In this document: piece after piece, positions 52,792 to 61,283 of the stretch
Layout of the letters: each line of letters opens with the position of its first letter
Numbering within the stretch: position 1 is the stretch's first letter
Origin: an uncultured Cryomorphaceae bacterium
Lineage (GTDB): Bacteria > Bacteroidota > Bacteroidia > Flavobacteriales > Schleiferiaceae
Direction of reading: 5' to 3'
Assembly: GCA_913031435.1 (NCBI GenBank)
Contig: CAJWFD010000001.1
Location: forward strand, 46,215-110,214
DNA: 64,000 nucleotides
Program-made: the position numbers and the translations under genes
Notes under the pieces: model-generated
The model's input: the letters and a program-made list of their open reading frames with translations, nothing else
Told to the model about the DNA's origin: nothing
Databases searched by the model: none

Positions 52792-53592
52792 ATGACTTCA
52801 ACTCAATTAGATCAACTCTCGTTATTAGCCATGCAAGCGACGTTAGACGCAGGCAAAGAAATTCTTCAGGTATATAACAATGAAGAGACATTAGTGGATT
52901 ACAAGGGAGATAATAGTCCTTTGACTCAGGCTGATACTCTAGCTCATTTGGCTATTGTCAAACTTCTCGACACTTCAGGAATCCCCGTTTTAAGTGAAGA
53001 GGGGAAGCATCTACCCTTTGAAGATCGTAAGCATTGGACTACACTTTGGATTGTTGATCCACTGGACGGAACGAAGGAATTCATCAAGAGAAACGGAGAG
53101 TTTACGGTCAACATAGCACTTGTACAAGAAGGTTCTCCAATATTAGGTGTCGTATACGTTCCTGTTTCAGGGGAACTGTATCTAGGTGTCAAAGGCCAGG
53201 GTGCACTTAAATTAAAGATGGATCCAGATACAAGTATTACACAGGATCACTTGGCTATGGCAACTTCTTTGCCTAAATCACAAGAGAGATCCTTTACAGC
53301 TGTAGGGTCTAGATCGCATATGAATGCGGAGACCGAGGCATTCATAGAAGAGTACAGAACAGTACATGGAGAAGTGTGTATTATTTCCAAAGGCTCATCG
53401 CTTAAAATGTGCATGGTCGCGGAAGGCACCGCTGATGTTTATCCAAGATTTGCACCAACCATGGAATGGGATACAGCAGCTGGTCAAGCAGTGGTTGAGG
53501 CCGCCGGATTTACCATGGTTGAAAAAAATAGTAAGACAGCACTTCGTTACAATAAGGAGGACCTATTAAATCCTCATTTTATTGTTGAATAG
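52792..53592 (+). CDS. cysQ: 3'(2'),5'-bisphosphate nucleotidase
   Basis: Hydrolyses PAP (and possibly PAPS) to AMP, clearing the by-product of sulfate activation. The inositol-monophosphatase-fold motifs are present: Asp47 in TQAD, Glu70 in LSEEG, WIVDPLDGTKEF (Asp89, Asp92) and WDTAAGQAVVEAAG near the C-terminus, together forming the Mg sites. Length 266 residues is typical. It lies between two terminator/promoter signals and appears to be a single gene. Confidence 0.92.
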   Translation: MTSTQLDQLSLLAMQATLDAGKEILQVYNNEETLVDYKGDNSPLTQADTLAHLAIVKLLDTSGIPVLSEEGKHLPFEDRKHWTTLWIVDPLDGTKEFIKRNGEFTVNIALVQEGSPILGVVYVPVSGELYLGVKGQGALKLKMDPDTSITQDHLAMATSLPKSQERSFTAVGSRSHMNAETEAFIEEYRTVHGEVCIISKGSSLKMCMVAEGTADVYPRFAPTMEWDTAAGQAVVEAAGFTMVEKNSKTALRYNKEDLLNPHFIVE

Positions 53593-53597
53593 GAGCT

Positions 53598-53627
53598 TTA
53601 TAAGCAACACTTTCATCCCTATCTTTA
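53598..53627 (+). promoter_or_regulatory. possible promoter of the ctaB operon
   Basis: TATCTTTA (53620-53627) and TTA (53598-53600) each differ by one base from the -7 and -33 elements, with a 19-base spacer. It would give a leader of about 14 bases to the GTG start at 53648. Confidence 0.35.
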
Positions 53628-53647
53628 CTTTTTAAATAAAACACTTT

Positions 53648-54526
53648 GTGACTGCAGTTGCGTCTCCCTCATTATTGAAAGAAGTCATCCGGTTAGGCAA
53701 ATTGAGGTTAAGTACATCAGTTGTTTTTTCTTCGCTTGTTGGTTACCTGTTAGGATATCAGTCTTTTAATTGGTTGATTCTCTTATTGCTCATAGTAGGA
53801 GGAATATGTGTAGTTGCAGCTTCAAACGCCTTTAATCAGATCTACGAAAAGGAGCAAGATGCGCTGATGAACCGGACTAAAAATCGTCCGATCCCATTAG
53901 GCACATTAACCCTAACTCAAGCGTATACGGCGTCTTTTACGTTGCTAATTATTGGGTTGCTTTGTCTTTATTTTATAAATAGTCTAACCGCCATATTTGG
54001 TGCAATATCTGTCGTATTGTATGCGCTAGTTTACACTCCAATGAAAGCTAAAACACCATTGGCAGTTTTTGTTGGAGCGATTCCTGGAGCGATTCCTTAT
54101 ATGCTAGGATGGGTAGCTGCAAGGAATGATTTTGATATAGAAACAGGTACTTTATTTGCCCAGCAATTCTTTTGGCAGTTCCCTCATTTCTGGGCCATCG
54201 CTTGGTTTTCCTTTGATGACTATAGTAGAGCAGGTTATAACCTCTTGCCCTCTCTGGCGAAAAACAGATCGTCTCAAATATATATCATCACCTATACTAT
54301 TTGGATGATCATTGTAGGTATACTCCCGGTGTTCAATATAACTGGAGAACTAACCCTAAGTTACCTAGGTGCAGCTGGGGTGATGGCCCTAGGCCTTTGG
54401 GTACTTTCAGATGCTATAAAGCTGTTGAAATCAGGATCTGATGAGGTGGCACGTAAACTAATGCTCAGTAGTATTGGTTATCTAACAGGAATGCAAATTA
54501 TTTACGTAATAGATAGGTACATATAA
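53648..54526 (+). CDS. ctaB: protoheme IX farnesyltransferase (heme O synthase)
   Basis: Adds the farnesyl chain to heme b to give heme O, first step to heme A for the oxidase. The 292-residue protein has about nine helices and the UbiA-type site NAFNQIYEKEQDALMNRTKNRP (Asn60 to Arg80), plus the second Asp-rich loop in WFSFDDYSRAGYNLLP. It begins with GTG; no ATG fits. The next gene starts directly after the stop. Heme A synthase (ctaA) is not in the window. Confidence 0.93.
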   Translation: MTAVASPSLLKEVIRLGKLRLSTSVVFSSLVGYLLGYQSFNWLILLLLIVGGICVVAASNAFNQIYEKEQDALMNRTKNRPIPLGTLTLTQAYTASFTLLIIGLLCLYFINSLTAIFGAISVVLYALVYTPMKAKTPLAVFVGAIPGAIPYMLGWVAARNDFDIETGTLFAQQFFWQFPHFWAIAWFSFDDYSRAGYNLLPSLAKNRSSQIYIITYTIWMIIVGILPVFNITGELTLSYLGAAGVMALGLWVLSDAIKLLKSGSDEVARKLMLSSIGYLTGMQIIYVIDRYI

Positions 54527-55105
54527 ATGGAAACATTAGCACAACAGCGCCTTAAGGCAGCGAAACCACTTCTATGGATTGGTATGGGAAGCATCACTAT
54601 GGCATTTGCAGGAATGACCTCAGGTTATGTGGTAAGTCGCACAACCTTAGTGCAAAATGAACAGTGGCTCTCCTTTGAGCTTCCGCCATCTTTTCTCTAT
54701 AGTACACTTATAATTGTATTCTCATCACTGGTTTTGTGGTATGGGAAAACAGCGATAAAAAGTGGCAATCAAATAACACTTCGTTGGTCTCTAATAGCTA
54801 CCCTTATATTGGGTCTACTGTTTTCATTTCTTCAGATTAATGGTTGGAGGGAGTTGACCGAGAATCAGGTGTTTTTCACAGGCCCCGGATCTAACCCAGC
54901 AGGGTCATGGGTCTATGCAATATCCGTATTTCATCTAGCGCATTTGGCGGGTGGAATAATCGCCTTGATCTTTACCATGTCTAAGTCTTTGAGAGGTAAG
55001 TACAACCAAGAGGATTACCTTGGAGTTAGCTTGCTTTCAATATATTGGCATTTTGTGGACCTATTGTGGGTCTATTTATATGTCTTTTTGAGTGTTATTC
55101 GTTAA
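54527..55105 (+). CDS. cytochrome oxidase subunit III-like protein (short paralogue)
   Basis: 192 residues with about five helices and the subunit III features: GMTSGYVVSRTTL, SVFHLAHLAGGIIAL and a C-terminal YWHFVDLLWVYLY, the conserved W-H-F-V-D motif. It is a shorter, CyoC-like form without the N-terminal helix pair, followed 30 bases later by a longer subunit III gene. The two differ enough to be distinct subunits rather than a recent duplication. Role: structural subunit and proton-uptake support of the aa3 oxidase. Confidence 0.88.
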   Translation: METLAQQRLKAAKPLLWIGMGSITMAFAGMTSGYVVSRTTLVQNEQWLSFELPPSFLYSTLIIVFSSLVLWYGKTAIKSGNQITLRWSLIATLILGLLFSFLQINGWRELTENQVFFTGPGSNPAGSWVYAISVFHLAHLAGGIIALIFTMSKSLRGKYNQEDYLGVSLLSIYWHFVDLLWVYLYVFLSVIR

Positions 55106-55135
55106 GTTTGCTGAAATTTTACAAAACCAACCGTT

Positions 55136-56056
55136 ATGGCTTCTACTGCTGATACGTCGAAAGAAGAAAACCACTGGAGTGGAGGATCAAGACCTTTAGA
55201 CGCACGTTATGGTAAACTCATGATGTGGTTCTTTTTGCTCTCTGATGCATTAACCTTCTCTGGTTTCTTGACCGCTTATGGTTTAATGCGCTTCAAGTAT
55301 GAAAATACCTGGCCGATCGCTGAAAATGTATTTACTCACTTTCCCGGATTAGAAGGAGACCAGCCATTGCTCTATGTAGCACTCATGACATTTATTTTAA
55401 TTATGTCCTCTGTTACCATGGTACTCGCAGTTAATGCTGGAGAGAAAATGAATCGCAAGGCGGTAACAAATTGGATGCTATTAACTGTTATTGGTGGTTT
55501 CATTTTTGTTGGTTCTCAGGCTTGGGAGTGGTACCACTTTATTTCAGGTGATACTGGTGCTGTTGAAACTAATCGTCAAGAGATTGTTCACGTTTATAAT
55601 GAAGAGGGCGAGCGTTTAAGTTTTAGTCAAGTTATTCACGGAATGGAAGAAGGCCATGCCAGTAATCACGGTGAATCGTTTGCAAAAGAAGATGTACTAA
55701 ATGCGCTAAGGAAAGACCAGGCACTCTATTTACAAGAGCCTGGTAAAGCTGGTAAAATATATTCTCACGAAGAATCTGTTGCCCTGCTAGACGAAGGTGA
55801 TGTAGTTCAAGGAGCTAATATGATTCGCAATGAATACGGTAGAAAGCAGTTTGCAAACTTCTTTTTCTTTATCACAGGGTTCCACGGATTTCACGTATTC
55901 TCCGGAGTCGTGATTAACTTTGTAATTTTCTACAATATACTTTTAGGTACTTATGAGAAAAGAGGTCACTACAGAATGATTGAAAAGGTTGGCTTGTATT
56001 GGCACTTTGTAGATCTTGTTTGGGTTTTCGTATTTACTTTCTTCTATCTCGTTTAA
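55136..56056 (+). CDS. ctaE: cytochrome c oxidase subunit III
   Basis: 306 residues. Helices at the N-terminus (LMMWFFLLSDALTFSGFLTAYG), in the middle and at the end (GFHGFHVFSGVVINF and YWHFVDLVWVFVF). Between helices four and five there is a hydrophilic insertion of about 90 residues (residues about 140-230), seen in Bacteroidota subunit III. The W-H-F-V-D motif is shared with the upstream paralogue. Follows that gene by 30 bases and precedes subunit IV by 12. Confidence 0.93.
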   Translation: MASTADTSKEENHWSGGSRPLDARYGKLMMWFFLLSDALTFSGFLTAYGLMRFKYENTWPIAENVFTHFPGLEGDQPLLYVALMTFILIMSSVTMVLAVNAGEKMNRKAVTNWMLLTVIGGFIFVGSQAWEWYHFISGDTGAVETNRQEIVHVYNEEGERLSFSQVIHGMEEGHASNHGESFAKEDVLNALRKDQALYLQEPGKAGKIYSHEESVALLDEGDVVQGANMIRNEYGRKQFANFFFFITGFHGFHVFSGVVINFVIFYNILLGTYEKRGHYRMIEKVGLYWHFVDLVWVFVFTFFYLV

Positions 56057-56068
56057 TACATATTTATC

Positions 56069-56377
56069 ATGTCAGAACATCAAGGAACTTGGTGGATTTG
56101 GAAAGTATTCTGGATCCTACTAATCATTACAGGAGTTGAAGTTGTATTAGGAATAATCAAGCCTGAAATTTTGCTTGTACAGATCTTAGGAACGTCCATC
56201 TTGAATGTCATTTTTATTGTTTTGACACTAGTGAAGGCAGCCTATATTGTGCAAATTTTCATGCACGTTAAATATGAAAAGAAGGCTTTGAGATACGCCT
56301 TGTATCTGCCAACATTAATTCTGCTACCTTACTTACTGTTTATTTTATTGACTGAAGGTTCATACCTGTTTAGCTAA
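56069..56377 (+). CDS. cytochrome c oxidase subunit IV family protein
   Basis: 102 residues with three membrane helices, the prokaryotic COX4 pattern: WKVFWILLIITGVEVVLGI, then VKAAYIVQIFMHVKYEKK and a last helix. It is a small stabilising subunit. The stop overlaps the sco start by one base (TAATG), so the two are coupled. Confidence 0.88.
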   Translation: MSEHQGTWWIWKVFWILLIITGVEVVLGIIKPEILLVQILGTSILNVIFIVLTLVKAAYIVQIFMHVKYEKKALRYALYLPTLILLPYLLFILLTEGSYLFS

Positions 56378-57090
56378 TGGAGGTTAGGTCACTACTACAT
56401 CGAGCAGTATTAATCGCAGTATTAGTACTGCCAGCTTTGCTTTACATATTTTTCGTTTATGGGCAAAGCGGAGTATTCTTTCAAACCCTTGACTATGTAG
56501 GGCCAAAAGAGGTTCTAATAGCAAGTGATGACACGTCATATTACGAAATCCCTTCTTTTGATTTTACATCAAGTGCTGGACAACCGGTTTCGAATGCGAC
56601 AATGGATTCGACTATTTATGTCGTGAGCTTTTTCTTTGCAACTTGTCCAACGATATGCCCTGCTATGAATTTTCATCTGAACAGAATAGAGCGAAGATTC
56701 AAAGGCTACCCACAGTTTAAACTATTGAGTATTACTGTTGATCCAGAGAAGGATTCGGTGTCTGCATTGGCTTTGTACAAGAGGATAAATAACTACAACG
56801 CTGACAAGTGGATTTTCGCAACAGGTGATCAAGATCATATTTATGAAGTTGCCAAAAAGCTATATTTAAATGCTTTTGAAGACCAAACGGCAGAAGGAGG
56901 ATTCTTACATAGCACTAATGCCATTCTTATCGACTGGAACGGACGCATAAGAAGTAGAAAGGATGACTTTGGGAACATCGTGGGTTCTTATGATGTTCTA
57001 GATGTGACTCAATTGAATGACATGGAGTCGGACATTAAGGTTCTGATAGCGGAATTAGAAAGAGAAAAACATAATTTGTTAGATGAGTAA
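56377..57090 (+). CDS. SCO1/SenC copper chaperone
   Basis: 237 residues with an N-terminal membrane anchor (about 8-30) and a periplasmic thioredoxin-fold domain. The copper site is CPTIC (Cys90, Cys94) with the third ligand His in GFLHST (about 174). Sco proteins deliver copper to the CuA site of subunit II (coxB, 33 kb). Overlaps the subunit IV gene by one base and the DUF420 gene by eight. Confidence 0.93.
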   Translation: MEVRSLLHRAVLIAVLVLPALLYIFFVYGQSGVFFQTLDYVGPKEVLIASDDTSYYEIPSFDFTSSAGQPVSNATMDSTIYVVSFFFATCPTICPAMNFHLNRIERRFKGYPQFKLLSITVDPEKDSVSALALYKRINNYNADKWIFATGDQDHIYEVAKKLYLNAFEDQTAEGGFLHSTNAILIDWNGRIRSRKDDFGNIVGSYDVLDVTQLNDMESDIKVLIAELEREKHNLLDE

Positions 57091-57631
57091 TTTAACGGTA
57101 GATCAAAAGATATTACGCGTGATATACGCGCTCAGTGCTATAATCCCAATCGCAGTGGCACTACTTATGGTTATGCCAGCAAGTTGGAAAATGGGTCTGG
57201 GCTTATCCGAAGAGTCTTCGATAAGCTCTTTGCCTTTCGTGCACGCTATTTTGAATGGTGCTACATTTTGCTGTTTGATCATCGCATTCGTTGCCATTAA
57301 AAATGGAAAGGTTGTGGTGCATAGGACGTTCATGCTTACTGCGCTGACTTTGAGTAGTCTATTCCTTATCTCTTATGTAATATATCACACGACCTATCCA
57401 AGCGCTAAGTTTTTGGGGAAAGGGGCCATCCGGCCAATTTATTTCACCATTCTCATTTCGCATATTATATTAAGTGTTCCCGTCATTCCTTTGGCTCTGT
57501 TGAGTGTATTTAGAGGTTGGACGAATGATATAACTCGCCATAAGAAGCTGGTTCGATTTGCCTTTCCAATATGGCTCTACGTTTCCTTGACTGGAGTAAT
57601 GGTCTATTTATTCATGCAACCCTACTATTGA
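57083..57631 (+). CDS. DUF420 membrane protein
   Basis: 182 residues, about five helices, DUF420 family: FVHAILNGATFCCLIIAF, NGKVVVHRTFMLTALTLS and later RHKKLVRFAFPIWLYVSLTGV. Members lie next to sco and oxidase genes and are thought to support oxidase assembly; no mechanism is known. Starts inside the sco stop region (eight-base overlap), stop overlaps the next start (TGATG). Confidence 0.88.
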   Translation: MSNLTVDQKILRVIYALSAIIPIAVALLMVMPASWKMGLGLSEESSISSLPFVHAILNGATFCCLIIAFVAIKNGKVVVHRTFMLTALTLSSLFLISYVIYHTTYPSAKFLGKGAIRPIYFTILISHIILSVPVIPLALLSVFRGWTNDITRHKKLVRFAFPIWLYVSLTGVMVYLFMQPYY

Positions 57632-57849
57632 TGAAGTACTCTAGTTTGATTTTCATGTCAATTTTACTGTTGTTTCCTTGCCTCTCTTTTGCGCAATGTA
57701 GTATGTGTAAAGCTGTTGCTGAAACTGCAAATGGCGGAGGCTTTGGTGCGGGATTGAATTATGGAATCTTATATCTAATGATATTCCCATATTTGATAAT
57801 CGCCGGTATTTCTTACAAGCTTTATCGATCAAAGAAGCTCAGTAAATAA
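57631..57849 (+). CDS. small exported CxxC membrane protein
   Basis: 72 residues; signal peptide (MKYSSLIFMS to SFAQ, about 22), a CSMCKA motif directly at the new N-terminus, a glycine-rich stretch (NGGGFGAGLNYG), and one C-terminal helix with basic tail (SKKLSK). A longer frame starts at 57571 inside DUF420; the ATG at 57631 overlaps that gene's stop and is preferred. It is the last gene of the ctaB cluster and its exported CxxC near a membrane anchor suggests a metal or thiol role in oxidase assembly (inference). Related small proteins sit beside oxidase genes in other Flavobacteria as far as I recall. Confidence 0.8.
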   Translation: MKYSSLIFMSILLLFPCLSFAQCSMCKAVAETANGGGFGAGLNYGILYLMIFPYLIIAGISYKLYRSKKLSK

Positions 57850-57851
57850 AC

Positions 57852-57859
57852 TATCTTTG
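57852..57859 (+). promoter_or_regulatory. -7 element before the TolC-type gene
   Basis: TATCTTTG, a full match to TAnnTTTG, 25 bases upstream of the ATG at 57885. No TTG stands at 17-21 bases, so only half of the promoter is supported. Confidence 0.4.
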
Positions 57860-57884
57860 AAGGACAATTAATTCTGTTCTGTTC

Positions 57885-59330
57885 ATGAAAAGCTCGCCTT
57901 TACGCTTCATTTCCCCCATAATTCTAGGTCTGTTATTTAACACAAGTTTCGCTCAAGAAGCTTGGACACTAACCTCGTGTGTCGAATATGCTAAAACGCA
58001 TAATTTAGATATTCAAAAGGCTGGAAATTCGGTGAAAACATCTGAGGTTCAAGAGTTACAAAGTAAGTTGGCTTTTATGCCTACAGCTAATATTAACGGT
58101 GGTTATTATTGGAATTTCGGATTAACTATTGATCCAATATCTAATACTCGCCAACCAGGTTCTAGGCAAACTTTTAGTGCAACTGCGGCTGGTAATTGGA
58201 CCCTTCTTTCAGGGGGACGAAATTTGTTTCAACTGCAGCAAGCCAGAATGAACCGTGTCGCGGCGATTTATCAGTTTGAAGAGGTCAAGAATAATGTTTC
58301 TCTCAATATTGCTTCAGCCTACTTGCAGATTATAGTAAACCTGCAGTTAGAAGAGGTCTCTCAAGGACAATTAACTACTTCTATGCAAAGTCTTGAGCGG
58401 ACTAAGTTGTTGTTTGATAATGGAGCCATCTCAAAGGATGACTACCTACAGAGCTTGGCTCAAATGCGCAACGATCAGGGAAATGTCACGAGTGCAATGA
58501 ATGCTGTGCGTTTGACTAAACTTCAATTATATCAAATACTCCAGTTGGAGACGGATTTTGAGAATTTCGAAATTGCAATGCCTTCATTGGACCTAGAATC
58601 CTTATCGCTGTCTGGCTATGGTTCAGTTGCACTTCAAAGTGATGCTGTATCTAAGCAACCATCGGTTCGTGCTGCGGCGGCGAATGCTGAAAGCGCGAAA
58701 TATGGTATACGACTGGCTGAATCGGGCCGGTATCCTACCTTGTTTTTTTTAGCGCAATTGAATTCTAATTATGTACAGGGTTTACCGTACTTCACAGATT
58801 ACTATCAGTTGACTACCTACTCGTTGGTAGAGAATCCAGTTACTGGATCTATCGATCAAGTTCCGCAACAAATCACAGTGCCTGACGTAGGTAGTAAAAT
58901 AGACTATACGTTAGGTAATCAGCTCAACGATAATTGGAACCAATTTATAGGTTTAGGATTTCAAATCCCACTGTTTAATGGAGGCGTTACACATGCCAAT
59001 GTACAGCGCGCTAAAATTCAGAAGAACAACGCGGCGTTGGATCTAAAACAAAGTGAGCTTGCTGTGCGACAAACCATAGAACGAGCCTATATTGACGCGA
59101 CCAACTCTTTGGCATTGTTTCAAGCAGCTAGCTCCTCTGCTGAGGCTTCTAATGAAGCATTGACTAATGCGCAGTTCAACTATGATGAAGGCGTGATCAG
59201 TGCTTTCGACTTGGGGCTTTCTAAGAATCAATTCTTGGCTGCAAAGAGTCGTGAAATTCAATCTAAGTTCGATTACCTTTTCAAGGTGAAAGTATTGGAG
59301 TTTTACCTATTTAATCAAATTACCCTTTAA
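57885..59330 (+). CDS. TolC family outer-membrane efflux protein
   Basis: 481 residues with signal peptide (to SFAQ). Two OEP repeats are visible, each a long coiled-coil helical pair: the first near ANINGGYYWNFGLTIDP and the second near GGVTHANVQRAKIQKNN with the conserved helix QTIERAYIDATNS. Forms a trimeric outer-membrane and periplasmic tunnel. It is paired with the downstream membrane-fusion protein (11-base gap). No inner-membrane pump gene follows, so the pump is encoded elsewhere. Confidence 0.9.
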   Translation: MKSSPLRFISPIILGLLFNTSFAQEAWTLTSCVEYAKTHNLDIQKAGNSVKTSEVQELQSKLAFMPTANINGGYYWNFGLTIDPISNTRQPGSRQTFSATAAGNWTLLSGGRNLFQLQQARMNRVAAIYQFEEVKNNVSLNIASAYLQIIVNLQLEEVSQGQLTTSMQSLERTKLLFDNGAISKDDYLQSLAQMRNDQGNVTSAMNAVRLTKLQLYQILQLETDFENFEIAMPSLDLESLSLSGYGSVALQSDAVSKQPSVRAAAANAESAKYGIRLAESGRYPTLFFLAQLNSNYVQGLPYFTDYYQLTTYSLVENPVTGSIDQVPQQITVPDVGSKIDYTLGNQLNDNWNQFIGLGFQIPLFNGGVTHANVQRAKIQKNNAALDLKQSELAVRQTIERAYIDATNSLALFQAASSSAEASNEALTNAQFNYDEGVISAFDLGLSKNQFLAAKSREIQSKFDYLFKVKVLEFYLFNQITL

Positions 59331-59341
59331 CCTAAGCTCTT

Positions 59342-60595
59342 ATGAAAATCAACTTAAAAGTCATCATTCCTATTGCTATTGTATTGATAGGTGGATTAAT
59401 TGTAGCGAAGAAAAGAGGATGGATTGACACGAACAACGATGCGGTCGTTATAGAAATAGGCTTCGTACATCAACGAACCGTAGTGGAATCAGTGACGGCT
59501 AGTGGTAAAATCCAGCCTGAGATCGAAGTAAACATGAGTCCTGAGGTAAGTGGTGAGATTATTGAAGTCAATGTCGTGGATGGTCAATATGTTAAGTACG
59601 GCGAAGTACTCGTGAAAATCAATCCTGACTTATACGAAAGTGCCATCACAAGATCTAGGGCGGCTGTGAACAGTGCAAAGACCGTATTGGCTCAAAGTGA
59701 TGCAGCTTTGATAGAAACTAAGAAATTATGGGAAAGAAACCAGAATTTATTTGAAAAGGGAGCCATTTCCCAGCAAGAGTTTGATGCAGCACAGCGCTCA
59801 ATCACCGTTGCTGAGCTTCAAAGGGAAAGCTCGAAATATGCCCTTCAAAGTGCTAAAGCGAACTTAGATGAAGCATTTAAAAACTTAAAAAGAACAACCA
59901 TAATAGCCCCTATTTCAGGAACCGTAACACAACTTAACGTTGAGTTGGGGGAGCGTGTCGTAGGGACCGCAACTATGACAGGTACAGAGATGCTTCGTAT
60001 TGCTGAACTAGATACCATGGAGGTCTTGGTGGAGGTGAATGAAAATGACATTGTTAAGTTAGTCTCAGGCGATACAGCATTGATAGAAATAGATGCCTAC
60101 TTAGGAGATAGTTTTAAAGGTGTAGTAAGTGAAATCGCAAATAGCGCTAAACTAGCTATGGGTGCCTCCGCGGACCAAGTAACTAATTTTGAAGTAAAGA
60201 TCCGTGTACTCAATAGCAGTTACGCACATCTGGTAGAAACTTATGGTAAGAATCCCTTTCGTCCGGGAATGACTGCTACCGTTGAGATTATTACGAATAA
60301 AGTAAGAGATGCTTTAGTGGTCCCTATTCAAGCAGTTACGGTTAGAAAGGATACCTCTACAAGAGCGAGTTCTTATGACGAGATCTACGGGGATGGTGAT
60401 GAAAGCTTTGAAGTGGTGTTTCTGCCAATCGACGGTAATGCAAAACTGCGTGTAGTGAAGAGCGGAATTCAAGATGATGAATACATCATTATTGAAGGTC
60501 TAGATGACTCCACAGAAGTCATAACCGGTCCATATAGCGCAGTTTCTAGGTTACTTAAAGACGGTGCCGCTGTTAAAACACAAGACAAGAAATAA
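59342..60595 (+). CDS. HlyD/MacA-type periplasmic adaptor
   Basis: 417 residues: one N-terminal membrane helix (about 5-22), the lipoyl half-domain VSGEIIEVNVVDGQYVKYG, a long coiled-coil hairpin (about 100-180), second lipoyl half IIAPISGTVTQLNVELGERV, beta-barrel, and membrane-proximal domain. It bridges an inner-membrane transporter and the TolC protein. The family usually partners an ABC (MacB) or RND pump; none is in the window. The stop overlaps tsaB by one base. Confidence 0.9.
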   Translation: MKINLKVIIPIAIVLIGGLIVAKKRGWIDTNNDAVVIEIGFVHQRTVVESVTASGKIQPEIEVNMSPEVSGEIIEVNVVDGQYVKYGEVLVKINPDLYESAITRSRAAVNSAKTVLAQSDAALIETKKLWERNQNLFEKGAISQQEFDAAQRSITVAELQRESSKYALQSAKANLDEAFKNLKRTTIIAPISGTVTQLNVELGERVVGTATMTGTEMLRIAELDTMEVLVEVNENDIVKLVSGDTALIEIDAYLGDSFKGVVSEIANSAKLAMGASADQVTNFEVKIRVLNSSYAHLVETYGKNPFRPGMTATVEIITNKVRDALVVPIQAVTVRKDTSTRASSYDEIYGDGDESFEVVFLPIDGNAKLRVVKSGIQDDEYIIIEGLDDSTEVITGPYSAVSRLLKDGAAVKTQDKK

Positions 60596-61272
60596 TGATT
60601 CTCTGCCTAGAAACGGCAACTAAGAACTGCAGTGTAGCTCTTGTTAATCATACAGGGTTAGTAGGTGCTTTAGAGGAACGTGGAGAGAAGTTTGTTCATG
60701 GTGAACGTCTACATGTACTGATTCAGGACCTTTTACGGCAGTTTGCGGTACTCCCTAATCAAATAGAGGCAGTTTGTGTAGGCAAAGGTCCTGGGTCCTA
60801 CACAGGGCTTAGAATAGGTGTTAGTGCTGCGAAAGGATTGTGCTATGCATGGAATATTCCTTTAGTCAGTGTGTCTACCTTAGAATGCTTTGACTTTCCC
60901 ATTACCTCTAATGGTGATGTTGTTATTTCGGTTCTAGATGCTCGTAGAGATGAGGTATATGCTCAAGTGTGGGAAAACGTAAGCGGCGCGTTGATTCCTC
61001 TGGATATAGTAAAAGCAGTCATACTCAATAAAGACTCTTGGACTAATTACAAAGACCGACGACTTTTTGTAATAGGGGATTGTGCGGGTAAGGTTAAATC
61101 TCTGGTGGCCTCAAATGACCGTTGGCATTTCTTAGATAATTGCTATCCATCAGCTAAAGCTATGCTACAGAGTGTTCAAGAGAAATCATATAACCTTGAG
61201 GATGTTGCGTATTTTGAGCCGTATTACCTGAAAGATTTTGTGGCTGAAAAATCAAAAAAGAAATGGCTGTAA
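60595..61272 (+). CDS. tsaB: tRNA threonylcarbamoyladenosine biosynthesis protein TsaB
   Basis: 225 residues of the ASKHA fold: ETATKNCSVAL at the N-terminus (phosphate 1), HGERLHVLIQDLL, and GKGPGSYTGLRIGVSAAKGL, the TsaB signature. It scaffolds TsaD in making t6A37 in tRNAs that read ANN codons. The TAATG overlap with the adaptor gene couples them; the pairing of efflux genes with tsaB recurs in Bacteroidota but is probably not functional. Confidence 0.93.
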   Translation: MILCLETATKNCSVALVNHTGLVGALEERGEKFVHGERLHVLIQDLLRQFAVLPNQIEAVCVGKGPGSYTGLRIGVSAAKGLCYAWNIPLVSVSTLECFDFPITSNGDVVISVLDARRDEVYAQVWENVSGALIPLDIVKAVILNKDSWTNYKDRRLFVIGDCAGKVKSLVASNDRWHFLDNCYPSAKAMLQSVQEKSYNLEDVAYFEPYYLKDFVAEKSKKKWL

Positions 61273-61283
61273 TCAGCTATTAG

